From Membranipora membranacea (taxonomy: Eukaryota; Bryozoa; Gymnolaemata; Cheilostomatida; Membraniporidae), in contig OU612065.1 in assembly GCA_914767715.1 (NCBI GenBank), forward strand, positions 10,418,001-10,478,000: a stretch of DNA of 60,000 nt. The letters are read 5' to 3'. The notes below the pieces were generated by a model. That model ran no database searches and was not told the origin of the DNA. It was given only the letters and a program-made list of their open reading frames with translations. Within the stretch, counting starts at the first letter, position 1. Every line of letters starts with the position of its first letter. The position numbers were made by a program, and so were the translations under genes. Below are positions 1 through 11,188 of this stretch, one piece after another.

Positions 1-3000
1 AAGCCATAGCAGCATCTATATTAGAAGTTGCTCCCTCTCTGATACTTTTATGCTGTCAGCAGACAACTCTGAATCGAGCATATGCCAACGTAAAATATCT
101 GATGCTGGCAATGAATATTGTAACTACACAATTAATACACTAACCCATTGAGGCTGTACATAGTATCTGTTCATGTATTTAGTAGCAGGTGGCTGATTTC
201 TGTCCACAATCTGATGTGTTATTGACTCATCTGTCTCCAGATAACTGGCACCTGCTGCTATTGAAGGATCCCAGGACACCTTGGCACCAAATGATCTGCA
301 GAGAGTAACAAAAACACAATACTTCAACAGCTAGAAACTCTGTAGTTAACCTGTATTGGCAAGCTCTGTGATATAATTAATCGGTATCATCTTAGTTTAT
401 CATTTATCGTTACACTGGAAAGACTTAGAATAGCATTTAATTGAATATATAATTTTACTACTTTTGGCACAACAAATAAAAGGCTAAGCAGGACAGTTAT
501 GTAGTCCAATTGCTATTCAAACCTGAAATCATAATATGGATATGATGGATGGTGGATAATGATTGGATATGAAAACCTTATATTCAGTTCTAACCTCAGA
601 ATGAATGTAAGGGACTCTCTTGGTGTTTCCCTGCCCAAGAAAAATTTCTTTCCATTGAAGATCTTCATGAGCTGTTTGTTGTTTTCTTGCTGTTTTCTCA
701 CCTCTTCACTCAAACCCAACTCATCTCCCTTCAAAAATGGAAAACAGGCACATTATGATATTGGAAGTATACCATAAAAACTCTTTAAGTGTTATCAGGT
801 TTTATGTGGCAGAGACATGTCAAGTCTCTACAAAGAAGAACCGAGGATGTAACTTACAACCACCATAATGCCAAGCACCTCTCATTAACACAGAGATGTT
901 TGAATGGAATCCTAAGTATCGTGTTTACTAAGTTAGTAAGACAAGAGGAGGTTGATATTACTCTTGTTTGAGCTAGTAGTAATCGACTGACTGGGTGGAT
1001 ATAACTGTAGCTTGATGTTGACTAATGTAACTAACCTCAGAGAGAGGAAACTCATCCACTTCATCCTCATCTATATTTTCCACATTAGTTGCCAGTGACT
1101 GAGTCATAGCTGCCAATGTCTGTAAATTATATAGAGACAACTTGGGGTTTAAAATTGTTGATAGTGAAAATAAGGTCTGAGGGCTCTGACAAAACACGTC
1201 TGAGGAAATCAAATTGAAGTTTAGCCAAAATTGTCTGTCTCAGGTGCTATTTCTCCAATATTTTTTTTGACAGATGCTAGATCGATTGAGAACATAATGT
1301 CCTATTTTTTGTGCAGCATCACACAACATAGCCGTTGCATTATTTTACCCAAAGATTTTCAACACTTGTCATAGTCATTTGATTTACTACAGCTTCGATG
1401 ACATTACCTCTTCCAGTTTCTCTTCATCATTCATATCTCTCAGTGATTTATATTTATCATCAGGCAGCTCTAGTTTGGGAGGGTAACTTATATTTATGCT
1501 GCTGAATAATTTGTAGTTAATGAAACCCAGCATAGTCAGGTAGAACTCAATGAATATCGCCATCACTTTGAAATCAACATCACTAGGTGGCTACAATAAA
1601 GATATAAGGTGAATAAAAGCTCAAATCTACCCAATAGTGTATTCATCACGATTATTGCTGTTCCTCTCATTATTAGGGGATGATAAGATCCACTGTAGAT
1701 TTCAGATTCTCATAGATATTATCAGGTGGAGACATTGTTTCGAAATTATCGACAGACTCTCTAGCCGTGCAGACAACTTCCGATACAACCACACAGTGTT
1801 TAACTCTATCATTGAGTTATCAATAAGATTTTGAGTATAAGACTTGTTGGTTACCTGAAATCCTCGAGAGTGAGGTACAATCCATGTTACTGTCTGTCCC
1901 ATTATCTCAGCTTGATAATAAATTCCTTTAATTGACACAAACACCTGCAATAGATAATGTATGTATGTCACCAGCCCATATATGAGTTAAGTGAAGACGA
2001 GAGGGCAGCAACAAGTAAAAGCAGTATAAGTACAACACACAGCAGAGTATTACTCTCTGCACTCACATAGACAGTTAGAGTTTAGAATGATCTGGGTCTC
2101 GATGTCCCACATGCAGAGCAGGCCAAGATGATTTTTTGACATATAAGTTGCATTGTGGGAAAATTGTTTATTATTGGATTTACTTGCTAGGATTTACTTA
2201 CCTTTCTTAGAGCCCTGGCTGAGATAAGGTAGTGTAAAAATTCCACTGAAAAAATGAAACATGGAATATTGAGAAAATCAGAAAGGTATAACTCAACTTG
2301 TCAAGTGATACCATAGAGAAGAGAAGTCTTCACAGGTAGAAAAGCTTGAAAAAGTAAAACTTTCTGGCTAGGTATATATTAACTCGATCTCTCTGCTTCA
2401 CAGAAATTCCAACATTTTGTTCTAGTCAAAATTGACGCTAGCTAGCTAACGTTTACCCCTCTAGTGTACTCGCAACAATATTCAAATATGTCTAAATTTA
2501 AAAAGTGACATAACCATTATTTTCAAAATGCATCTGTTAAATATATTCATATGGTCTACGATGGCAATAAACTTATCAGCATCAGCAAAATCTTAAATAC
2601 TTTACCTGAGAGTCGTCTGCACTTCTGTACAGCCTCCATTTTTGTGTTTTTGTGTTGAGGAAGGGTGGCGAACAAGAAAACTAAGCATAGACAATCATCC
2701 AAATCCCGCAAAGCATCTATATAACTCGGGTATCTACAAACAATCAGGACACTACAGAGACCGGCCTCCATAATAATGCATCATCATAATAATGGGGCTA
2801 TAAGATATGCCAGTAGTAGGATTACACGGTAAACCTATGAGCCAGTGGTATGTAGTTGGTCTGAGCATTTGTGTAATTAGTCAATCATGCAGAGCTACGT
2901 GGGTGCATCAAAAGCAACTACTAACCTTTCTTTGATGACATGATCGAGTTTATATCTAGGTTTATTCTGTCGCAGTCTGTCTGCTTGTGACTCTTCTCCC

Positions 3001-3963
3001 TTATCGATGGCCCTCTTCAACTTTCTGGTGAAAACCTTGAGAGGAGCAGGATAGATACTGTTAGCCAATTATTATACATTCTTGGTGTTAATTAAAACAA
3101 ATCTTAGAAAATACTATTAATCTATGCTTTAAAATAAAACGCCTAGTACCTTGAAATCCCTGAACTTGTTGACAATAGGCTCATGTAGTAAAAACTGGAT
3201 ATCCTTCCTGAAATAGTAGGTCTTGATGGCTGTGCTGCCTCTCTCTACTTTCTTCCTGTGTTTTGGTTCATGTGGATATATCCCCTTTAGTATACAGAGA
3301 CGCCTAGGTGAGAAAGAAAACAATCATTATCCTAAAACTGACTAAATCATATTGGTCCGGTGAAAACTTGAACAAACTTGATAATGAATGCGTAGTTTGA
3401 TCTAGGCATATCCCATGACCGGCTCACTAATTTCCAAATTGCTATAACCAACATCAACGGCTAGTGCATTGTAACACTTCTAAAATTGCCTGTAAAACCC
3501 CCAAGTTTTATAATAACAGAAGAATCTCCTGTTGCATTTTTTTCATTGTAGGCCTATATTGCTATATCCAACTGATTTCTTGAGAAAAAGTTTAATCCTA
3601 TTGTTCGTTTTGAATGGTTTCAATCTTTAACGATAACAATATTAATATATTAATAATGTATCATGGCAATGCCTAAAGTTTGCAATTCATGTAACAAACC
3701 TAAAATCTGGCAGTGAGAGCTGGAGTTTCTTGAGAGCCTGTTTTCTTGACACATAAGCTGTCGCCGCACCTGCCTCATACTAAAAAGATGAACACAAATT
3801 GTCAGAGGCTATATGGTGGTAATGAAGAACTAGTGACTGATTGACGATCAAATTAGACTTTATAGGCCTGATTAAATGTTGCTAGTTTTGTTTTGAATGG
3901 AAACTGATTCACTTGCAGAATTTTGTCAACAACACTTACCTTTCTTAATTTACGACCCATTTT
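1..3963 (-). CDS. PES1: Pescadillo homolog, 3' end outside window
   Basis: Pescadillo is a nucleolar 60S-assembly factor of the PeBoW complex (with BOP1 and WDR12). Exons read on the minus strand, with GT-AG borders: 3943-3963 (start, MGRKLRK), 3700-3779, 3150-3303, about 2927-3040, 2606-2733, 2202-2245, 1855-1944, 1408-1590, 1036-1119, about 595-731, 145-295. Diagnostic strings include [55 protein letters not shown] and [14 protein letters not shown], all characteristic of the pescadillo N-terminal domain. An acidic stretch ([12 protein letters not shown]) follows, then a BRCT-type module ([25 protein letters not shown]). The remaining C-terminus, normally acidic and lysine-rich, should lie to the left of position 1; bases 1-113 have no fitting continuation and look intronic. 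The neighbour on the opposite strand is MAK16, also a 60S factor. Confidence 0.95.
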
Positions 3964-4511
3964 GGAGTTGTAGAACAAAAAAAGTGTAACTCTGGCTGCT
4001 GGTTAACTTTATCTGTGGTCTGTGAAGTTGATAGTGTCTTCTGTTTGTACTCTGTGCAATTAATAAAATACAAAATGTGATTTCACCGATTTTTAAGACT
4101 GTCAGAGTTTTAGTGAAACCAAAAACTGTGTCAACTACTAGTAGAATATAGCTTGTTACCCAGGCCCATCTATGTTATAGAGTTATCAAATTCATCCATG
4201 ATAATTTGTGTTTCCTACTTTGGTTCAAGTTAAAGACTTTGTTTGAGGCTGCTCTTTTGTATCACATCTTTATTCTCCATATTTTAGTCTATCATGTGAG
4301 CGATTTTCAGCTTTAGAATCCAAATATTGAGGAAGTTATGGCCTCTCAAACTTCCAGGGTGATTGCCTTCAATCGGCATTGGGAATAAGCGGATGTTTCC
4401 CCTGGGGTACGCCACAACCATAGACATGTGTTTTGTCTATGGTCATACTTATTATGAGTTAATAGTTAATACACTAATAATCACACAGATAAGATGATGA
4501 TCAAAATTCAG

Positions 4512-4580
4512 ACCTGGGTGGGAATCGAACCCGAGTCCCCATACCTATAGGCAACGGCGCTACCATCACGCCACTTGGAC
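4512..4580 (-). repeat. tRNA-like segment (SINE-type head), minus strand
   Basis: The complement holds a good B box (GGTTCGATTCC) and an A-box-like stretch near 4561-4578. Acceptor-stem pairing is not convincing, and the segment is embedded in one arm of the palindrome, so it is a tRNA-derived repeat rather than a working tRNA gene. Confidence 0.5.
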
Positions 4581-4604
4581 CAACTAGGTGAACCTGTAGA
4601 CAAT

Positions 4605-4672
4605 ATAGCTGAGTGTTAGCGCGTTGACTGCAAAGCCATTTGGACCTGGGTTAGAGACCGTTACAGATCTGA
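4605..4672 (+). repeat. tRNA-like segment (degenerate), plus strand
   Basis: This is the partner of the 4512-4580 segment in the opposite arm. It starts with a D-arm-like stretch (GTGTTAGCGCGTTG), with a damaged B-box region (CTGGGTTAGAGACC). It is more degenerate than its partner. Seen directly; function unlikely. Confidence 0.4.
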
Positions 4673-4917
4673 ACATTTTGATCATCAACATATTTATTAG
4701 TGTATCGTAATAAGTATGATGGTTGTGACGTACCATAGGGATTGCCGGCTGATTCTTACTGCCGATAAATTGCCGTCACCTTGGAAGTTTGATAGGCCAT
4801 AACTTCCTCAATATTTGGATTGTAAACCTGAAATTCGCTCACAGTCACATGATAGAATAAAATATGGAGATTAAGATGTGATACAAAAGAGCAGCCTCAA
4901 ACAAAATCTTTAACTTG

Positions 4918-5928
4918 CCCGTTATATTCATGGGCCCCTGGGACTTACATGTCTTTACTTTGCCAATTTCCACTATCAACCACCCAAAAAACACCAGTTG
5001 CAACAAAACAACCTGACTGTACCAAGAAATAGTAACTATCACTCCTCTCTTTCTTCTAGCACCGCTATGACTTTGAATACTATGACAATATCCTCATCCT
5101 AGAAGAAAGGCCTACCAGTATCTATGGTATTATGCCATAATATCACATATATATATATATATCTATGGTATCAATGCCATTATATTATATATATATATAG
5201 ATCAGGGAAATATCTGCTTCAATTAAATTAAATAGATTTTACGTCATCATGATATTTGGTAGTAGACAATAATTATGATAATAATTGTTGAACTCCTTGT
5301 TGAACCGATACCAAGGAGTAAAAAAGGTTGAACTTAAGCATGCTTGATAATAATACACAGGCTATATATACATATATACATTCATTTCATTATAGAAGAG
5401 TGAGTGAGTATCATCTTTTATAAACGTTCAATGAACCTTCAAACTCAACTCAAAAAGTGACCGAGTCGACTACTGAAGCAAGAGATTAAACAAATTAAAT
5501 GACAGGTCAAACTTGTAAAGAAACAACAATAAGAAGAAAGTCCTTTAGCTGAGAATTTCATTTATAGCCTGACAATGGTTACCTCTTATCACTAACAAAA
5601 CAGGCACTTTTTTAATTAGAAGCTAGCTAGCTTACCAATTTATTTAGGAAATCTCTGTGAACATGTGTTCTAAACCGAAACCACTTGTTATAGTCCAATA
5701 ACACCTATGACAAATTGATACGGCTCAATGTCACGATATCATATCTACACTTCTGGTTCGACTGATAGTCTGAGATACAAAAGTAGGTCTTGTTTCCTGT
5801 TCTTTTTCTATTGGAGGGAGGCACTTTTTATCTGAGGTAGACACATAACGCATGTTTAGACATCACAGGGAAAGGAGTGTGATACTGGATCAATAAATAG
5901 CCCCTGCCAATCCTCAGCCACAGCAAAT
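4918..5928. other. Spacer upstream of MAK16
   Basis: No gene seen. It holds a segment at 4922-5005 that is also found at 45608-45685 (shared blocks such as CATGGGCCCCTG and GACTTACATG), an AT microsatellite at 5145-5200, and a small hairpin around 5286-5322 with arms ACTCCTTG and CAAGGAGT. The last few hundred bases should hold the MAK16 promoter, but no specific element can be supported. Confidence 0.5.
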
Positions 5929-8900
5929 ATGCAGCAGGACGATGTATGTTATTTTAAGTGTTGAAAACATAGGAGAGATTAAAAAAACTGATAAATTGTT
6001 GCAAAACATTCTGTTGTTTGTTGGACACATAGTATAGTGACATACACTTACTTGCACTACAGTGGAGTGACAATACATGTGATATGTAATGTTGTTGTTA
6101 ACTTTTTACAAAAAATTGGATGGCTGACTAGTTGCTGACATGAAACTAAAAGTAACTCGCCCTTCAATTGTTTAGTTGACTGTTTCTTCTGTTTGTAGGT
6201 GATATGGGGTATTATCAACAATTCATTTTGCTCCTTCAAGGTTAAGTAAGTAGCTAACCTAGCCTATTGATCTTCGTTTGTCCGCCACATGCCTACCCCT
6301 GTAGATTTGGTATATTAAATATATTGCTTGTGTGGAGGATGACTAACCTTACACCGCTACTCTTGATTTGACTTGATATCAATGTTCTGTCTAATGACTT
6401 GCCATCTGTTTTAGGAATGCATTTACAGAACACTTCATAATTTATTCTCAAGATCTAACTCGAGTTCGCTGGCACAGTTGTTGTGTTGGCTGTTTTGTTA
6501 TCTATTTTTACCAGCACATTATTTCTAACCACTGAAAAGTAACGACAAGAAATTGACTATTATAATTTTTATGTTGTAGGACAGAGTCACAAAAATTTTG
6601 TCGCAACGAATATAATTTGTCCGGATTATGTAACCGCGCAGCATGTCCTTTGGCAAACAGTCAGTATGCAACAGTGCGAGAAGAGAAAGGTAATATATAG
6701 TTCATATTTGGTTGAAGATACTTAAAAATGGGCTGAAATTGATTAAGTGTACCTGGAACAATAAACGCCGGATTCAATGAATTCAACAAAGTTTGAAGTT
6801 AATGATTGACTTTCGGTATGTAGTAAGTATGATTCATGAATTTGTAATAATAATCTATTAACTTTGATACGCCAAACTCAATAGAGTAAACAACTTACGC
6901 ATATTTTATTCAGGTGTTATTTATTTATACATGAAAACTGTTGAGAGAGCAGCTTTCCCAAACAGGCTATGGGAGAAGGTAAAACTATCAAAGAACTTAG
7001 AGAAGGCTATGAAACAAATTGATGAACAACTTATATACTGGCCTACGTAAGTAAAGGATACGGATCCATAAGTAAGAATGTGAAAGTATGCAGATAATTC
7101 TGTATGGTTATATTTTCACTTGTGTCATGTCTATGCCTGTACTCATATATCAGTCAATTGTTCTGATTATGTGACTGCATCGCTGTACTGCAATCCTTGA
7201 AAATCCCATACTAAACCGCTCTAAGTAGCTTCTACACAAATCTGATTGTTCTTTCACTTCTGATTGTAGTTACATGATACACAAGAGTAAGCAGAGGCTA
7301 CTTAGAATCAGTCAGTATCTTGTGAGAATGAGAAAACTGGTGCTCAAAAGGCAGTAAGTAGCAATGTCGGATTTGTCTCCTTAGTGATCAGAGCACGACA
7401 GCTTGAAAAAGCAATCATTTTTCGTGATCTCGGGCATTGCTGAGAGAGAAATTGAGTAGTTACTGTGCATGTCTTCAAATTAAGTTCGTCTTCTTATACA
7501 TATTATTTTACCTCATCTTTATTCACTGCAAAAGAGAGTTTTTTCGTGCAATCTGTGCTTCCAAATTTCAAGTCTTTCTTTGATAAAATATTGTTTATTT
7601 TCATTAGAAAGAAGCTTGTTCCACTTGGTACTAAAGTCGAGAGGAGAGAAACTAGACGTGAGGTGAGCCCAGCTACATGTGACTTTGACTAAACTTATTG
7701 ATGCTCTTATCAATATTCATATCTTTACTCACAGCACATTCACGATGCTCCTTTCGTTTGTGAGAGAGAAGGTAAAAATGAACTTGACTTATGGGTCAAA
7801 ATATGGTTATAAATTTTGCTTAATTTTTGTATACCATTGTGTAATATCTTACTTTCTTTACTCTTACAGGCCAAGGCATTGATAGCTGCACGCTTAGATA
7901 ATGCCATCGAGTCAGAGCTCCTTGAGAGGCTGAAAAAAGGAACGGTATGTGCCCCTATCACCTCATTATATTATAGCCTCTGGAAGATTGACATTGACAT
8001 ATTAAACGTCTGCAACACATACATAACCCTTCTCCAAGCCACGCTAAGTCCCCGGTATTCTGTGAGCTGAGGTAACCTGGACCTGATTCTGAACAGTTGT
8101 ATCGGAACTCAGAAGGAAGATAAACGGATCGAGGTGTAAGCACCAAAATTAGAACCTTGGAATTGGAAGGGTTATCACATTGAATTTGCACACACCACAG
8201 TCTTGTCCTGTAGCCCAAAGTGACTGAGGTTATGTAAAGTGTCTCGCCACCTGTAACATTTCTCTTATGCATTGACAATATGCTTTGTTCAGCTCTAGGA
8301 ATAAGAGTAGGAGGTAGCTCAGTTGGTTAGAGCGCGGTCCTTCAACACGTAAGTGATGGAGGTCGTGGGTTCGAATCCCACTGCAGTCTATCGACTACTG
8401 GGGTTTGTTGGCCCCCAGGTGTGCTCCGACCTGCCTGCAAACAGAGAGCAAATTGACGCCGACATTGCGGCCTTGCCATTAAGGCAAAATGATATTTCGC
8501 CGCCCATGCTTCGGGATGTGGCGTGTGATAAGACATCCGATTTTAATCAACCTTAATCTAATTAATAGTTGATAGGCTACCCCTTTTTGTAGCTTCATAG
8601 TATTAATGCACAGCACAAGTTATTTTCTCGATCAGTTCTGTGGAGCTGTTGTGATCCTTGATGATATAAATTAATTTTAATTTCTAATTTTAGTATGGTG
8701 ACATATACAATTTCCCTCAAATGGCATTCGATAGAGCACTGCAACAAGAAGAGGTGGAGTCTGATGTTGACGAGGATGCAGAGAAAGACGGTGAAGAGGA
8801 ATCAGAGAGCGAGGCTGAACTTGAGGTTTGTCTGACGTTCTCCTCCCTCTTTGGTTATACCTGAGTTGTAGTTGTCAGGTTAAAATTTGCACAAACTTCA

Positions 8901-9625
8901 AGTATTCTGCTTTTACTTGCATTGTTGATAATTGTGATGGTTGATACTCTTGGTTGCAGTAAATAGAAATCTGTTACAGTGTCAATAAGAGGTATGGGAG
9001 CAGCCTTTATCAATTTCCCTATGTTCCAATGTGTCCCAGCTGTAACTCGACGTATATTCTATGATTACAGGCAGAAGAGGAGGATGTTAGTGATGTAGAA
9101 TATGTAATGGAAGAAGAAATGGAGGAGGAACTCTCTGATCTTGAGGTATAATAAATACGTGTGTTGGTAGAAAGATCCCCACACCTTATGATGGGCAGGA
9201 TGTTTGGTCATTAACCTTTATAAATCTGAGTGATGTTAGAAAAGTCTCAACCATAAGACAGACAAGGCATTTTGAACAATCCGATTTTTCTTTGTGACAA
9301 GCTTCTCAATTCAGGAAATTTCACGTTGGCTCCTGTCATTTTTGAAGAGTGTTGATGTCTAAGTGCCACCCATACTTGTTTGTTGAACAGTAATAAGCTC
9401 TCAACCATGAGGCCTTTTTGAATGCCTGTTGGAATGACACTAAGTTTATTTATTGTTTTTGTCCTTTCTCAGGATTTGGACATGAACATGTCAGGTGATG
9501 AGTCCGACTCTGAGGCAGAGGAGGCTCAGCCCTCTACAAGTAAACAGAAGAAGAGACCTAAAGTCAGTATAGAGTATGAGATAGAGACTGAACCAACTGC
9601 ATCTAAGCAATTACTTACTAACTGA
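5929..9625 (+). CDS. MAK16: MAK16 homolog, 60S ribosome biogenesis factor
   Basis: MAK16 is a nucleolar protein required for pre-60S assembly. Ten exons join in frame: 5929-5943 (MQQDD), 6199-6245, 6580-6689, 6914-7046, 7270-7353, about 7607-7661, about 7870-7945, about 8694-8826, about 9070-9146, 9473-9625. Family signatures read in order: [118 protein letters not shown], then a long Glu/Asp/Ser-rich tail and a basic end with EYEIETEP. The cysteines of the small metal-binding-like region (C-x9-C-x4-C pattern after FCRNEY) are retained. For exon 2 the donor at 6246 (GTAAGT), rather than 6241, restores the expected VKTESQ sequence. Intron 7 carries a tRNA-derived repeat at 8306. A possible poly(A) signal AATAAA lies at 9963. 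Confidence 0.96.
8306..8560 (+). mobile_element. tRNA-derived SINE-like insertion in a MAK16 intron
   Basis: Positions 8306-8389 resemble a tRNA with an intact A box (TAGCTCAGTTGG) and B box (GGTTCGAATCC) at normal spacing. The ends do not pair as an acceptor stem and the anticodon arm is irregular. A body of about 170 bases follows (GCCGACATTGCGGCC...CATCCGATTTTAATCAACC in part). This is the classic head-plus-body form of a tRNA-derived SINE. It lies between exons 7 and 8. Confidence 0.6.
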
Positions 9626-10874
9626 CCGTGATAGAGCCTTGTCATAGAAAGACTCAATATGGAGGTGGTGCCTCCTCTCAGGCAAGCTGTGAAGAATAAT
9701 GTTCCGAGGAATTGAAAACCAAGTCGTATATCAAACGTGGGATCAGTACTATTATACTGGTATTTGAGGAGAGGGATACGACTGATGTCAAACCTGTAAC
9801 AACTGACCAAAGCTGTGATACTTGCCGTGTCTGGTATCCTTTCTGAGCCTGACCCCAGCCAGTCAGCTTTTTTGGTAATTTATTCATGGTTGTAAATTTT
9901 CTTTCTAGCTTTAGCGACTCACTGTATCCGCACTCCCATCTGCCTAGTGCAAGATGCAAATCAATAAACAAATGAGGAGATAAATTCAAAAAACCTGTTA
10001 AATTGATTGTTATATTGCCAAATCATTGTGTGCCATCTGTGAGTGCCATCTGCAGGACACACTCTAAGATTCATTGAAGATGTGATGTCTTGAGATCAAA
10101 CTTGAGATTCTATACTTGGTGTACTAACAGTGACCCATAGGGGTTTACATGTAGCGCAAGTCATGTCAGATTTTAAATGTAGCTGTTCCCCATTAGGAAT
10201 TAAGTGATGTATTTGAGATATGAAATAACACTGTATTTACTATGTACACGTGAAAGGAAATGGTAGATAGTATTTTGTAGGTTGACTTAAGTAAAATTCT
10301 AAAAGTATTTATAAAAGGAAGTAAAAACAAATATACAACCATGCTCAAAATTCAACAAAAATGACATGCATCTCAATTCATGAGGGATACAAAGAGTTCA
10401 GGGACACTCAGGCTCAGAACAGTACATCTAGAACCAATCCCAGGGATATCTGATTAGTATAGTGCTATGAGACTAAGCACTACCATCCTCACCTAAAGAG
10501 TAAATAAAAGGACACATCATGACGGCTGTGAAGGAGGATAAAATCAGCTACTGTAAAATCAGCGTAAAAAGTATCGGTATGTGGAGATATGATAAACCAC
10601 ATAATCATGTATAAATACCAAAAGGCTGTTGATTGTGCCATATGGATTTCCCATAAACATATAAATACTAGTATTTATATCTTTATGGGATTTCCTGAGC
10701 CAAGTGCGTTTCATAAATGGGAAGTGAATAAATAGCCTCCCTGTTAAGTACCAGAATTGGCTTTTGCTACAAGCAGATAGTAACTGAAGTTTGCATAGAT
10801 ATGTTTCATACTTGGTTTCCTGATACAGGGCTGTTTCAACCATATTATATGGAAACCATTAGATTCTTATTCTA
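9626..10874. other. MAK16 3' region and spacer
   Basis: It holds the probable MAK16 3' untranslated region up to the AATAAA at 9963, then AT-rich DNA. A near-perfect palindrome of about 50 bp lies at 10644-10695, centred on ACTAGT. No further gene is supported; the ORFs here lack family features or splice context. Confidence 0.5.
10644..10695. repeat. 52-bp near-perfect palindrome
   Basis: The arms GGATTTCCCATAAA and TTTATGGGATTTCC surround an AT-rich inner palindrome (ATAAATACTAGTATTTAT). Such a sequence would form a hairpin in DNA or RNA. No copy was noticed elsewhere in the window. Confidence 0.65.
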
Positions 10875-11188
10875 TTATCTTACATAATAGCTGATGATCT
10901 TAAGATGGCCCAGTGCTAAGAGAAGCTGGGTGTCCTGTTTTTGCCATGATATGTACAGCAACACTACAGACTTACACCTGTAAGATAAGAAAACTTAGTA
11001 ACTGACTCATACCACATGTAGCAAGATCAAGAATCGATTAGTTTTCAGATTTTTGATTGGGGATATATAATTTTTATGTTATATTAAAAGTTTTGATAAT
11101 ATAACAGTTTATGTCAAATTACCACTTCAGTGACAACCACATAAATAAGAAGCTGGCTGAACAATGAGCTGAATAACGCATACTGTAC

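Larger units (their letters stand above)
4226..4917. repeat. 692-bp imperfect palindrome (fold-back element) with tRNA-like cores
   Basis: The outer arms are reverse complements: CAAGTTAAAGACTTTGTTTG at the left corresponds to the complement of the right end near 4893-4917. The similarity continues inwards through matching blocks about TATTGAGGAAGTTATGGCC (left) and GGCCATAACTTCCTCAATA (right). The inner parts hold tRNA-like segments facing each other (4512-4580 minus, 4605-4672 plus). The element lies wholly in the spacer between the PES1 and MAK16 starts. There is no coding capacity. It is either a fold-back/MITE insertion or two SINE-like units inserted head to head. Confidence 0.8.

Noticed and set aside
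1-120. Further PES1 exon at the window edge
   Set aside because: None of the three frames continues the BRCT region in phase; it reads as intron.
7958-8278. 106-codon minus-strand ORF
   Set aside because: It overlaps a MAK16 intron next to the SINE and has no splice or domain support.
8306-8389. Functional tRNA gene
   Set aside because: A and B boxes are good but acceptor and anticodon stems do not pair, and a SINE-like body follows.
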